64,000 nucleotides of DNA from Umezawaea sp036375055 (GTDB lineage Bacteria > Actinomycetota > Actinomycetes > Mycobacteriales > Pseudonocardiaceae). Each line of letters begins with the position of its first letter. Position 1 is the stretch's first letter. Below the pieces are notes generated by a model that saw only the letters and a program-made list of their open reading frames with translations, did no database searches and was not told the DNA's origin. The stretch lies in assembly GCF_036375055.1 (NCBI RefSeq), contig NZ_DASUSQ010000007.1:1-64000 (forward strand), read 5' to 3'. This document shows, in pieces, positions 54,538-63,419 of the stretch. The position numbers and the translations under genes were made by a program.

Positions 54538-56695
54538 CACGACCGACGCGGCCGTGGATCCGGATCCCGTCACCGCCGAGGACTCGTCGGACGAGGAGCG
54601 GAAGGACGAGGACGACGAGGGGTTCTCCGCCGCGCAGACCAAGGCGTCCGACCCGGACAGCGCGCACGAGTGGAACGCCCTGCGGGACATGCTGCACACG
54701 GCGAAGCAGATGCTGGGCGGGGTCGGCGGGACCGCGAACTTCTTCTTCCGCGAGACGAGCGTGGGCCAGGTCGGCGACAACTACGCGACCGGCAACTCCA
54801 GCCACGTGGGCATGGTGGTGGACAGCGGGCCGGTGCCCAGCACGACGTTGGCGCGGATCCGCGAGTCCTACGTGGAGCCCGCGCGGTACTCGGCGCTCCG
54901 CAGGGCGCTCCAGTCGCACCAGGTGGTGGTGATCCACGCCCGCGGGGGGACCGGGCGCACGACGACGGCGCTGCGCCTGCTGGACGAGCTGTGCCGCGAG
55001 GGCGTGCTCAAGCTCGACCCCGACGTGAACCTGAAGACCCTCGACGGGCAGAACTTCAAGGGCCTGCACGGTTACCTGCTCGAATCGCTGGACCCGGACC
55101 AGGCGCGCGACCTGCGCTCGTTCCACACCGAGCGGCTCAGCAGGCTCATGCGGGACACCGGGTGCATGCTCGTCGTCATCGCCGAGGACTCCACCGAGCT
55201 GCCGGTCGCGGACATCGGGCACCTCGTCGTCGACGACCTCGGCGGGGTCGAGCCCGCCGAGCTGATCCGGCGCCACCTGTCCTGGGGGATGGCGGTGTCC
55301 GGGGCCGGGGGAACGGGTCTCGCGGTGCTGGAGGACCCGGAGGTCGAGGAGATCGTCGCCGAGCTGACGGACGACGTGCCGCGGCGGGAGCTGGCCCACC
55401 TCGGCTCCCTGCTGGTGGACGTGGCCGCCGGGCGCATCGACGTCGCGACCGTGCGCGAGCGGTACTCCCGCACGAGCCGCGCGAACTTCCTCGACTGGTT
55501 CAACCAGCAGACCGACGTCGAGCAGCGGGCCTTCATGATCTCGCTCGCGGTGTTCAACGACGAGTCCGTGCAGCTGGTGTCGCAGGCGGCGACGATGCTC
55601 GCCGACCGGATCAGGAGGATCGAACGGCGTCGCCCCGGCGAGCGGGGCAGGGCGCTGTTCGCCACGCCGCTGGGCAAGCGCCTGGAGGACGCCCGCGCGG
55701 AGGTGGTCGAGTCGTTGGAGGACACCGCGTTCGGCCCGATCGCCGTGCGGAAGGTCAGGTTCCGCAACGACAACTACCCGGCGTGGGTCCTGGAGCACCT
55801 GTGCACCGAGTACGACCAGGGGATGGAGGTCGTCGAGGACTGGCTGCGCGGGCTCGGCGGCGCCCTCGGTGAACGGGTGCGCGTGCGGACCGGGATGGCG
55901 GTCGGGTTCCTGAGCCTCTTCGACTTCATCGGCATCCACAACCGGGTGGTGCTGCCCTGGGCGGAGTCGGACGACCCCGCGATGAGGGACTCCGCGGTGG
56001 CGGCGTTGCAGCTCCCCGCCGAGCACCCCGCCCTCGGGCGCGTCGTGCACCGGATGCTCGACAGGTGGCTCAAGGACAGGGGCAGCTGGTCGCGGAGGAA
56101 GACCGCGGCCCGCGCGATCGGCACCACGACCTCGGCCAGCCCCGGCACGGTCCTGCGGCTGCTCAAGCGGACCGCCAGGCACGCCGACTGGCCGACGGCG
56201 TTCGCGATCAGCGAGAGCGTCAGCGACGTGTTCTGCCGGGTCGACGACCCGGTGCAGGTCCTGACCGCGCTCGTGGCGTGGAGCGACGACGACGAGTTCC
56301 CGAACCGCCGGAACACCGCGCTGCTCGCCGTGCTCGTCGTGGGCAACTACCTGACGGTGACGGTGCCGGAGAGCTCGGTGAAGTGGCCCGCGCTGCTGTG
56401 GCTCGCCGAGGAGCACCCCGAGCACCGCGAGCGGATCGTGGTGCTGTTCGCCCGGATCATCGAGACCGCGGGTTTCCTGCGGCGCGGCTACGGGCTGCTG
56501 CGCGACTGGGTCCGCCTGGCCCAGCGCGACAACACCCTCCGCGCGCCCCTCGCCCGACTGCTGCGCGACATCGCCGTCGAGGCCGACGACGTGGACAGCG
56601 TCCGGTACGAGCTGGAGCACTGGGCGTCACGGCCCGGCGGTCCGGTCGACGCGGTGCGCGCGGTGGTGGACCACTTCGACCAGGAAGGGCCATGA
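54524..56695 (+). CDS. STAND-like NTPase with N-terminal GQVGDNY motif
   Basis: 723 aa. Acidic N terminus, then VGQVGDNYATGNSS (residues 80-93), matching the motif at the C terminus of the TIR protein. Then a P-loop (VIHARGGTGRTTTALRLLDE, 136-155) with Arg instead of the usual Lys, a Walker B-like LVVIAED, and a long helical C-terminal part that could be a sensor array (HEAT/TPR-like, 350-720). ATG 54524 overlaps the TIR stop. Function inferred: a switch that senses infection and recruits the TIR effector through like-with-like motif pairing. Confidence 0.75.
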   Translation: MGTDDTTDAAVDPDPVTAEDSSDEERKDEDDEGFSAAQTKASDPDSAHEWNALRDMLHTAKQMLGGVGGTANFFFRETSVGQVGDNYATGNSSHVGMVVDSGPVPSTTLARIRESYVEPARYSALRRALQSHQVVVIHARGGTGRTTTALRLLDELCREGVLKLDPDVNLKTLDGQNFKGLHGYLLESLDPDQARDLRSFHTERLSRLMRDTGCMLVVIAEDSTELPVADIGHLVVDDLGGVEPAELIRRHLSWGMAVSGAGGTGLAVLEDPEVEEIVAELTDDVPRRELAHLGSLLVDVAAGRIDVATVRERYSRTSRANFLDWFNQQTDVEQRAFMISLAVFNDESVQLVSQAATMLADRIRRIERRRPGERGRALFATPLGKRLEDARAEVVESLEDTAFGPIAVRKVRFRNDNYPAWVLEHLCTEYDQGMEVVEDWLRGLGGALGERVRVRTGMAVGFLSLFDFIGIHNRVVLPWAESDDPAMRDSAVAALQLPAEHPALGRVVHRMLDRWLKDRGSWSRRKTAARAIGTTTSASPGTVLRLLKRTARHADWPTAFAISESVSDVFCRVDDPVQVLTALVAWSDDDEFPNRRNTALLAVLVVGNYLTVTVPESSVKWPALLWLAEEHPEHRERIVVLFARIIETAGFLRRGYGLLRDWVRLAQRDNTLRAPLARLLRDIAVEADDVDSVRYELEHWASRPGGPVDAVRAVVDHFDQEGP

Positions 56696-56696
56696 C

Positions 56697-57731
56697 GTGG
56701 ACAGACCAACCGGCACGGGTGTCGTCCGGACCATCGAGGCGAGCAGGGCGAACCTGCGCAGGTCCAGTCCGGCGTCGTCCGGGCACTCGGCGATCGTGTA
56801 CGTCACCAAGCGCGGTGAGTACGTGGTCGTCAAGGGACGGCTGACGATGGGCGAGCTGTGGCTCGCCACGCCGAGGGAGGTGTACGCGGTCGACGTGTCG
56901 ACGCACCAGGACACGTTCGACGTCGAACTCCCGTCCAAGGAGGAGGCGTTCTCGTTCTCGGCGAAGGTGGACGTCACCTGGCGGGTCTCCGACCCCGTCG
57001 CCGCCGTGCGCGCCCAGCTGGACAACCCCGAGGCCTCGATCAAGCAGCACCTGGTCGTGCGGCTGCGGACGGTGTCGCGGCTGTTCGACCTGGAGAGCAG
57101 CGCCGCCGCCGAGAAGCGGATCAACGAGGACCACGAGGACTTCGAGGCGCACTCGATCCCGCTGGCCAACGGGGTGAAGATCCTCGGCTGCCGGGTGGTG
57201 GTGACGCTCGCCGCCGAGGCGAACGCCCACATCGCGGGCCGGACGCGGGCCAGGTGGGAGCGGGAGAACATCGAGAGCACCGGCATCACGGAGCAGCACT
57301 CCCACGTGCTGGAGCTGCAACGGGCCGAGTTCCAGCAGAAGTTGGACGCCCTCAAGCAGAAGCACGACCTCGACCTGAAGGTGGAGCGGATGACCGTCTA
57401 CGCGGACGCGCTGCGGACGGACAACCACAACGTCCTGGCGCTGCGCCTCTCCGACCACGGGGAGGACGTCAACGACGTGATCCAGCTGATGATGAAGCAG
57501 AAGCAGATGGAGTTCGACGGCGCGAACGCGGTGCTGAACTCCCTGCTCGAGGCGAACCTGGTCAACCGCAAGGACATCGCCGCCATCATGGCCAACGCGA
57601 GCAGCACGGTGATCGAGCAGTTGCAGGGCAGCAGGTCGCTCGACGGGGAGAAGCCCGCCGGACCCCGGAGGCCCAAGCCGGTCGAGGCCGTTCGGACGGA
57701 TCAGGAGGAGGACGAGGAAGACGATGGATGA
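56697..57731 (+). CDS. SPFH/prohibitin-like protein
   Basis: 344 aa from GTG 56697, one base after the NTPase stop. Residues 20-180 fit an SPFH (band 7) domain: YVTKRGEYVVVKG, FSAKVDVTWRVSDPVAAVRA, SIKQHLVVRLRTVSR and ILGCRVVVTLAAEANAHI. A coiled coil follows (RAEFQQKLDALKQKHDLDLK), then an acidic tail. There is no membrane helix, so it probably docks on the membrane protein of the next gene. SPFH proteins form large rings at membranes. Confidence 0.8.
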   Translation: MDRPTGTGVVRTIEASRANLRRSSPASSGHSAIVYVTKRGEYVVVKGRLTMGELWLATPREVYAVDVSTHQDTFDVELPSKEEAFSFSAKVDVTWRVSDPVAAVRAQLDNPEASIKQHLVVRLRTVSRLFDLESSAAAEKRINEDHEDFEAHSIPLANGVKILGCRVVVTLAAEANAHIAGRTRARWERENIESTGITEQHSHVLELQRAEFQQKLDALKQKHDLDLKVERMTVYADALRTDNHNVLALRLSDHGEDVNDVIQLMMKQKQMEFDGANAVLNSLLEANLVNRKDIAAIMANASSTVIEQLQGSRSLDGEKPAGPRRPKPVEAVRTDQEEDEEDDG

Positions 57732-58269
57732 CGTCCTCAACCCGGTGGCGGGCGTCCCGCTGGTCGGTGACCTCCTCGTCCTGCTGGACGGGTTCGCGAC
57801 CCAGCTCGGGATGCCGTTCTGGATGCGGGCCTTCGTCGAGTTCGTCCTGGTGGCGTACCTCGGCTTCGCCCTGCTGAGGCTGCTGGCGACCAGGGGCCTC
57901 CCGCTGCTGGGCGCGGCGCTGGTCACGCCGGTCGTCCTGCTCGCCGAAGCCGTGCGCGTGTGCCTGCTGGTTCCGGACCTGGCGGTCAGCCGGGTGTTCC
58001 GGCGGTTCGACCGCGTGCCGCCCGAGGTGGTCTACGGGTACGGCGCCGCCGTCGTGGCGGTGGTCGACGCCGTCCAGGGCTTCGCGCGGCAGGGCCTGCC
58101 GAAGCTCGCCATCACGCGCGCCGCGCCGCGGTGGGTGCTCGTCGTGGCCCTGACCGCCGGGTTCCTGGTGTGGAACGACCGGGAGTGCCTGCCCGTCGAG
58201 AACGCGGTGTGCACGAGTCCGGTGAACCACTGGACCACGTCGCTGACCACCTGGATGGACCAGCAGTAG
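57724..58269 (+). CDS. Membrane protein of the TIR operon
   Basis: 181 aa, overlapping the SPFH gene by 8 bases. Three to four hydrophobic segments: FVEFVLVAYLGFALLRLLA, LGAALVTPVVLLAEAVRVCL, a weaker VVYGYGAAVVAVVDAVQGFA, and WVLVVALTAGFLVW. The C-terminal tail has two Cys (DRECLPVENAVC). Unrecognised family. Likely membrane anchor for the SPFH protein. Confidence 0.75.
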   Translation: MDDVLNPVAGVPLVGDLLVLLDGFATQLGMPFWMRAFVEFVLVAYLGFALLRLLATRGLPLLGAALVTPVVLLAEAVRVCLLVPDLAVSRVFRRFDRVPPEVVYGYGAAVVAVVDAVQGFARQGLPKLAITRAAPRWVLVVALTAGFLVWNDRECLPVENAVCTSPVNHWTTSLTTWMDQQ

Positions 58270-58333
58270 TTCGCGATGACTTTCCCCGGTCCGGGAGGTC
58301 TGCACCTCGACGGAACGAGTGGAGGGTGGTCCG

Positions 58334-59482
58334 ATGGCGGCGCTGCGCGAGTTGCTGGTGGCACGGGTGGAGGCCGGGGTGGTGCCGGGGGCGGTGGGGC
58401 TGGTCGCGCGTGGCGACCAGGTCGAGGTGGCGGCGGTGGGGGCCGTCGACGTCGACGGGTCGGCACCGATGGCGCGGGATGCGATCTTCCGGATCGCCTC
58501 GGTCACCAAGCCGGTCGTCACGACCGCCGTGATGGTGCTGGTGCAGGACGGGCTGGTGGGGCTGGAGGACCCCGTCTCCCGGTGGCTGCCGGAACTGGCC
58601 CCGGTCAAGGTGGTGCGGGAGCCGGGTGCCGCCGTCGACGACGTGGTGGACGCGGTGCGGCGGTTCACGGTGTTCGACCTGCTCACCTTCCGGTGCGGGT
58701 ACGGGTTCCCGGACGACTTCTCCCTGCCCGCGGTGCGGTTGCTGTTCAGCCGGTCGATCCAGGGGCCGCCCGAACCGGGGAGGACGGTGGGGTCGGACGA
58801 GTGGCTGCGGCGGCTGGCCGCGGTGCCCATGCTGCGGCAGCCCGGTGAGGCCTGGCTCTACAACACCGGGTCGGACATCGCCGGGGTGCTGGTCGAGCGG
58901 GTGGCCGGGTGTTCGCTCGGGGAGTTCCTGCGGGAGCGGGTCTTCGCGCCGCTGGGGATGGTGGACACCGGGTTCTCCGTGCCGCCGTCCGACGTGGGGC
59001 GGCTGGTGACCTACTACCAGCCCGACGACAACGGCGGGTTGACGCTGGTGGACCGGCCCGACGGGCAGTGGAGCAGTCCGCCCGCGTTCGAGTCCGGAGC
59101 GGGTGGGCTCGTGTCCACCGCGGACGACTTCCTGGCGTTCGGGCGGATGCTGCTGGGCGGGGGGCCTCCGGTGCTGACCGAGGAGTCGCTGCGGTTGATG
59201 ACCACCGACCACCTGACGCCGGAGCAGCGGGCGGACGCGGTGCTGTTCCTGGAGGGCCAGGGATGGGGGTTCGGCGGGTCCGTCGACGTCGCCGCCGTCG
59301 ACCCGTGGAACGTGCCGGGGCGGTACGGCTGGGTCGGCGGCACGGGGACCTCGGCCCACGTCGTGCCCGCCACCGGCACGGTGTCGGTCCTGATGACCCA
59401 GGTGGCGATGACCAGTCCCACCCCGCCGCCGCTGATGCGGGACTTCTGGGCGTACGCGGCCGGGGCTGCTCGACTTCCTTGA
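58334..59482 (+). CDS. Beta-lactamase-fold serine hydrolase
   Basis: 382 aa. SxxK in IASVTKPVVTTAVM and the YxN motif in WLYNTGSDIAGVL, as in class C beta-lactamase/esterase EstB family. ATG 58334 has GGAGGG; GTG 58319 would include this site. No signal peptide, so a cytosolic esterase or peptidase is more likely than a beta-lactamase. Possibly not part of the upstream operon (64-bp gap). Confidence 0.9.
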   Translation: MAALRELLVARVEAGVVPGAVGLVARGDQVEVAAVGAVDVDGSAPMARDAIFRIASVTKPVVTTAVMVLVQDGLVGLEDPVSRWLPELAPVKVVREPGAAVDDVVDAVRRFTVFDLLTFRCGYGFPDDFSLPAVRLLFSRSIQGPPEPGRTVGSDEWLRRLAAVPMLRQPGEAWLYNTGSDIAGVLVERVAGCSLGEFLRERVFAPLGMVDTGFSVPPSDVGRLVTYYQPDDNGGLTLVDRPDGQWSSPPAFESGAGGLVSTADDFLAFGRMLLGGGPPVLTEESLRLMTTDHLTPEQRADAVLFLEGQGWGFGGSVDVAAVDPWNVPGRYGWVGGTGTSAHVVPATGTVSVLMTQVAMTSPTPPPLMRDFWAYAAGAARLP

Positions 59483-59653
59483 GGACCCGCTCGACGGACG
59501 CGACCCTCGTGTCCACCGTGGACAGCTGGTCGGCCGGGCTCGCCGGGCGCCGGTCGACGTCCCGCTGGGCGCGCACGGCGGGACGCTGATCCCTCCTCGG
59601 AGTCCTGCTCGCTCAACGACCGCGCCGCGACCCCGACCGATTCGGGTGCGGGG

Positions 59654-60469
59654 TCACGCGGCGACGCGCTCCCGGACCAGGGCCAACGCCGCCTCGACGT
59701 GGGCGAGCACGGACACGTGGCCGTCGGCCGGGTACGGGAGCAGTTCGGCCGACGGGCAGCGGCGGGCGAGCCACTCGCCGTGCGCGCCGGGCACCATCCG
59801 GTCCTGCCCGCCGTGCAGGACGAGCACCGGAGCGGCCACGAGCGCCGGGTCGAAGCCCCACGGAGCGACGAGCGCCAGGTCGTCGTCGACCAGTCCGTCG
59901 AGGCCCGCGGCCATCGCGGCCCCGGCGTTGTCGCCCAACGAGGACCACGGGCCCGCGAGGGCCGCGAGGTCGGCCTCGGTGAACACCTCGGGGTCGAAGT
60001 CGGCCGACGCCAGGTAGGACTCCAGGGCGGTGCGGCCCGCGACGGCCGCGCGCAGTTCCGCCGCCCCCGCGGGCGCCATGCCCGCGAACCAGTCCAGGCC
60101 GTCGGCGGAGAACGGCGCGGGACCGGAGACGGACACCACCGCGAGGACGCGATCGGGCAGCAGCGCCCCGCACGCCAGCGCGTGCGGGCCGCCGCCGGAG
60201 TGGCCCGCCACGGCGAAGCGGTCGATGCCCAGCGCATCGGCGACGGCGGCCACGTCGGCGGCGGCCGATCCGGTGGACCGGCCGGCCCGGCGGGTCGAGC
60301 CGCCGTAGCCCGGCCGGTCGTAGCCCACCAGGCGGACGCCCGGCACGGCCGCCAGGGGTTCGAGGAGGTCACCGGTCTGCGGGGAACCGTGGTGCCAGAA
60401 CACCGGCAGACCGGGGGAGCCGCTGTCGTGCACGCGCACCGTGCGCCCGTCGGGGAGGTCGAGATCCAC
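59654..60469 (-). CDS. Alpha/beta hydrolase
   Basis: 271 aa. FWHHGSPQTGDLLEPL (oxyanion region), YDRPGYGGSTR, nucleophile elbow VAGHSGGGPHAL, acid strand VLHGGQDRMVPGAHGEW and His in ADGHVSVLAHV. Complete triad. Substrate unknown. Convergent with the beta-lactamase-fold gene; 59483-59653 shows no gene. Confidence 0.88.
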   Translation of the reverse strand: MDLDLPDGRTVRVHDSGSPGLPVFWHHGSPQTGDLLEPLAAVPGVRLVGYDRPGYGGSTRRAGRSTGSAAADVAAVADALGIDRFAVAGHSGGGPHALACGALLPDRVLAVVSVSGPAPFSADGLDWFAGMAPAGAAELRAAVAGRTALESYLASADFDPEVFTEADLAALAGPWSSLGDNAGAAMAAGLDGLVDDDLALVAPWGFDPALVAAPVLVLHGGQDRMVPGAHGEWLARRCPSAELLPYPADGHVSVLAHVEAALALVRERVAA

Positions 60470-60741
60470 CCGGCGAGCCTACGGCGGGGTCACGCGTCCC
60501 GCCCCGGATCACGGGGTGGCCGCCGAGGAGCGCGGCCACCGTCCACGCCGCCAGCACGGGCGGTCCGGCCCGCGGCCCGCGGGCCACCAGGGCGACGCGG
60601 ACCGAGGTGGAGGTGGCCCCGGCGGCGAGCCCGCCGCCCACAACGCCCGCGGCGGTCGGCCGGTCGCGCTGGAGGAGCAGGCAGGGGTGCGGCTCCGGCT
60701 GGCGGGCGCGTGATCGGGTCCGCGCGGTGGCCCGTGCGCGC

Positions 60742-61251
60742 CTAGACCGGGCGCAGGTCCTTGGCGTACCAGACCTCCGCGTACCGGCCCCCCGAGAACG
60801 CGGGCACCTCCGCGTACCCGTGCCGGCCGTAGAGCGCTCTGGCCTCCACCAGGTCGAGCCGCGTGTCCAGCACGATCCTCTCGGCCCCGAGGTCGCGCGC
60901 CGCCGTCTCCACGGCCTCCATCAGGCGGGCGCCGCCGCCGGTGCCGCGCCGGTCGGGCCGGACGAACACCCTCGTCAGCGTGACCGTGGTCGCATCGAGC
61001 ACGCTCAGGCCCGCGCACGCGGCCGCGACGCCGCCGTGGCGGCCGACCAGGAAGATCCCGGTCGGGGGCGCGAGGTGGTCGCTCGGCGCGTCGGCCAGGG
61101 CCTCCTCGATCTCCTCCGGCGTCGAGTCCCGCCCCTCGTGGAGCCGGTGGTAGCGGTCGGCGACGTCGACGAGGTAGGCCCGGAGCAGGTCCAGCGCCTC
61201 GGGGGAACCGACGGGGGCGGGGGCGATCGTCCAGGTGGAGCCGGTGGTCAT
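60742..61251 (-). CDS. GNAT-family N-acetyltransferase
   Basis: 169 aa. Acetyl-CoA site VFVRPDRRGTGGGARLMEA and terminal motif ALYGRHGYAEVPAF. ATG 61251 is adopted because upstream codons are in a non-coding-like stretch. Acceptor unknown. The interval 60470-60741 has a hydrophobic open frame but no supported gene. Confidence 0.85.
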   Translation of the reverse strand: MTTGSTWTIAPAPVGSPEALDLLRAYLVDVADRYHRLHEGRDSTPEEIEEALADAPSDHLAPPTGIFLVGRHGGVAAACAGLSVLDATTVTLTRVFVRPDRRGTGGGARLMEAVETAARDLGAERIVLDTRLDLVEARALYGRHGYAEVPAFSGGRYAEVWYAKDLRPV

Positions 61252-61525
61252 GCCGCGGAGTGTGGCCGCACCGCTCCCGGCGGCGCACGCCATTTTCGTC
61301 CGCCGCCAATGGATTCCCATTCAAGTGGAAATCGCCAGAAATCATGGTAAACGAACTCAATCAGACCAACTCTGCGCAGGTCAATTGCACTCCGTAACGC
61401 AGGCGAAGACATCCACGACATAGCGCTCAGAGCACCGGTGGTATTTCAAGGACGAAAGCCTGCCAGACACAACGAAACGGCGCGGTATCGGATAAACGGC
61501 CCGCGCAGTCCCGCACGGAGGGCCG

Positions 61526-62566
61526 ATGGCCACCTCACCAAGCAAGCTCATGACCGAACTGAAAGCGCTGCGCCGTGGCCGTGGAGTGCAGACGCCGGGC
61601 ATCGACAGACAGGTCGGTCCCGCATTGCGCGCCGCTTGCGGAATAACCGAATTCGATGGTGCCGAAGTCGTCCGGGAAAAACTCGGTTCCTGGGTCAACG
61701 CTCTGGTCAGCACCTTTCCGCACGACCTCAGACTCGCCGTCACGACCCCGCTCGCGCTGCACGACGAGGCGCAGCACGCGTTCCTCGCGCACCGGATCCA
61801 GTGGCTCGCCGACCTGGCCGACCGCGACTCGCGCACGATCCGCCGCCGCATCGACGACGGCCTGACCAGGCTGGTCGAGGCCGCGGCCCGGCACACCTCC
61901 CGCGAGGCCGCCACCAGCCCGGACGGGTGGCACATCCAGCAGGTTCACGTGCTGCTGCGGCTCGACGGGCCCGTGCCCGCGTGCACCGAGCGGTGGACGG
62001 TCGCGGCCGAGCGCGACGGCGTCGAGGAGATCCCCTGGCCCGTCGCCGCGCGCCGCGACGGGGCCGAGCCCGCGGGCGACCACGACATCCGCGTGGTGCA
62101 CGGCGTGCTGCTCACCGACGGCGGACTCCGCCTCCCCCGCCCGCTGTCGGCGGGGGAGGCGCTGGAATTCTCCCTGGATGTGCGCATTCCTCGAATTCAG
62201 CGGATGCGACCGGTATACCGGTTCCGCACGTCCCGGCGCTGCGACCGGTTCGACCTGGTCGTCCGCTTCCACCCGGATCGTTTGCCCGTCGAGGTGAAGG
62301 GGATCGGCGACGTCGGGGAACAACCCGTCGTCAACTCGGTCGGAGAAGTCGAGATGTCGTTCCGCGACGTGATTCCGGGCAGCGACAACGGAATCAGCTG
62401 GACACCCCGACCGGACGGAACGACCGCCCCGGAGAACCCGTCGGCAATCGGCACGCACACCGACCTCCCGACCACGCACGGTGATCGCGCGGAGAGCGCC
62501 TTCGACCACTCGCCCCCCGCCGGGCGGACCTCGTGGACGGCGCACCTGGGGCAGACCGGCACCTGA
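61526..62566 (+). CDS. Hypothetical protein
   Basis: 346 aa. Unrecognised. The N-terminal third is helical (LMTELKALRRGRGVQTPGID, an HTH-like opening common in actinomycete regulators). Residues 130-280 look like beta-rich sequence (HIQQVHVLLRLDGPV, RPVYRFRTSRRCDRFDLVVR), and the last 70 residues are low-complexity. ATG 61526 lacks a strong ribosome site. No neighbour suggests a function. Confidence 0.65.
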   Translation: MATSPSKLMTELKALRRGRGVQTPGIDRQVGPALRAACGITEFDGAEVVREKLGSWVNALVSTFPHDLRLAVTTPLALHDEAQHAFLAHRIQWLADLADRDSRTIRRRIDDGLTRLVEAAARHTSREAATSPDGWHIQQVHVLLRLDGPVPACTERWTVAAERDGVEEIPWPVAARRDGAEPAGDHDIRVVHGVLLTDGGLRLPRPLSAGEALEFSLDVRIPRIQRMRPVYRFRTSRRCDRFDLVVRFHPDRLPVEVKGIGDVGEQPVVNSVGEVEMSFRDVIPGSDNGISWTPRPDGTTAPENPSAIGTHTDLPTTHGDRAESAFDHSPPAGRTSWTAHLGQTGT

Positions 62567-62584
62567 TCCCCGAGCCCTTCCCCG

Positions 62585-62635
62585 TTGACATGCACCCTTC
62601 CGGCTGCCTATCGTCAGGCAGCCGGAAGGGTGCAT
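62585..62635 (+). promoter_or_regulatory. Promoter inside a 20-bp palindrome (ArsR autoregulation)
   Basis: TTGACA at 62585-62590 and TATCGT at 62609-62614 (18-base spacing). Two 20-bp arms, exact complements (62590-62609 and 62616-62635), flank ATCGTC. The -10 box is at the centre and the start codon ATG 62634 at the end of the right arm; GGAAGGG inside that arm serves as ribosome site. Confidence 0.75.
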
Positions 62636-63419
62636 GTCTGTGGACGAGGTGTTCAAGGCGTTGGCCGACCCGAGTCGGCGCAGGCTGCTGGACAGCCTCA
62701 ACGCGCGCAACGGGCAGACGCTGCGCGAACTGTGCGCCGGGCTGGAGATGGCGCGGCAGTCGGTCAGCAAGCACCTCGCGGTGCTGGAGACCGCGAACGT
62801 CGTCACCACGGTGCGGCGCGGGCGGGAGAAGGTGCACTACCTGAACGCGGCGCCGATCAACGCCATCGCCGAGCGGTGGATCAGCCGGTACGACAGGGGG
62901 CGGGTGGAACTGCTCGCCGACCTCACCAGAGCATTGGAGTCCGAGCCGATGGACAAGCCCGAGTTCGTCTACACCACCTACGTCAACACGACCGCCGAGA
63001 AGCTCTGGCAGGCGCTGACCGACCCGGCCTTCACGAGCAGGTACTGGGGCGCGACGTTCGAGTCCGACTGGACGCCGGGCGCGACGATGAGCTGGACCGA
63101 GGGCGGCCTGAGGACCGAGGACCCCGCCCAGGTCGTGCTGGAGGCCGTCCCGCCGCACCGGCTGTCGTACACGTGGCACACGTTCACGCCGGAGTTCGCC
63201 GAGGTGCACGGGATGAACCCCGACCTGGTCGCGGCGATGGCGGAGGAGCCGAGGTCGAAGGTCACGTTCGACATCGCGCCGCACGGGAAGCTGGTCAAGC
63301 TGACCGTCACGCACGACGGGTTCGGGCCGGAGAGCACGGTGCAGGCGGGCGTCAGCGAGGGGTGGCCGGTGATCCTGTCGAGCCTGAAGTCGCTGCTGGA
63401 GACCGGCGAGGCGCTCTGA
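62634..63419 (+). CDS. ArsR-type regulator fused to SRPBCC/AHSA1 domain
   Basis: 261 aa. Residues 1-95: ArsR winged helix (MSVDEVFKALADPSRRRLLD, GLEMARQSVSKHLAVLETA). Residues 105-260: AHSA1/START-like domain (YVNTTAEKLWQALTDPAFTS, YWGATFESDWTPGATMSW), a hydrophobic ligand pocket. Such fusions are ligand-responsive repressors in actinomycetes. It likely binds the 20-bp palindrome covering its own promoter and start codon. Confidence 0.88.
   Translation: MSVDEVFKALADPSRRRLLDSLNARNGQTLRELCAGLEMARQSVSKHLAVLETANVVTTVRRGREKVHYLNAAPINAIAERWISRYDRGRVELLADLTRALESEPMDKPEFVYTTYVNTTAEKLWQALTDPAFTSRYWGATFESDWTPGATMSWTEGGLRTEDPAQVVLEAVPPHRLSYTWHTFTPEFAEVHGMNPDLVAAMAEEPRSKVTFDIAPHGKLVKLTVTHDGFGPESTVQAGVSEGWPVILSSLKSLLETGEAL

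Noticed and set aside
53080..54780. 566-codon reverse open frame under the TIR gene
   Set aside because: Composition is typical of antisense to high-GC coding DNA and it has no motifs; the forward TIR domain and overlapping operon are clear.
54467..56620. 717-codon reverse frame opposite the STAND-like gene
   Set aside because: Arg/Pro/His-rich shadow frame without domains; the forward frame has the P-loop and overlaps its neighbours.
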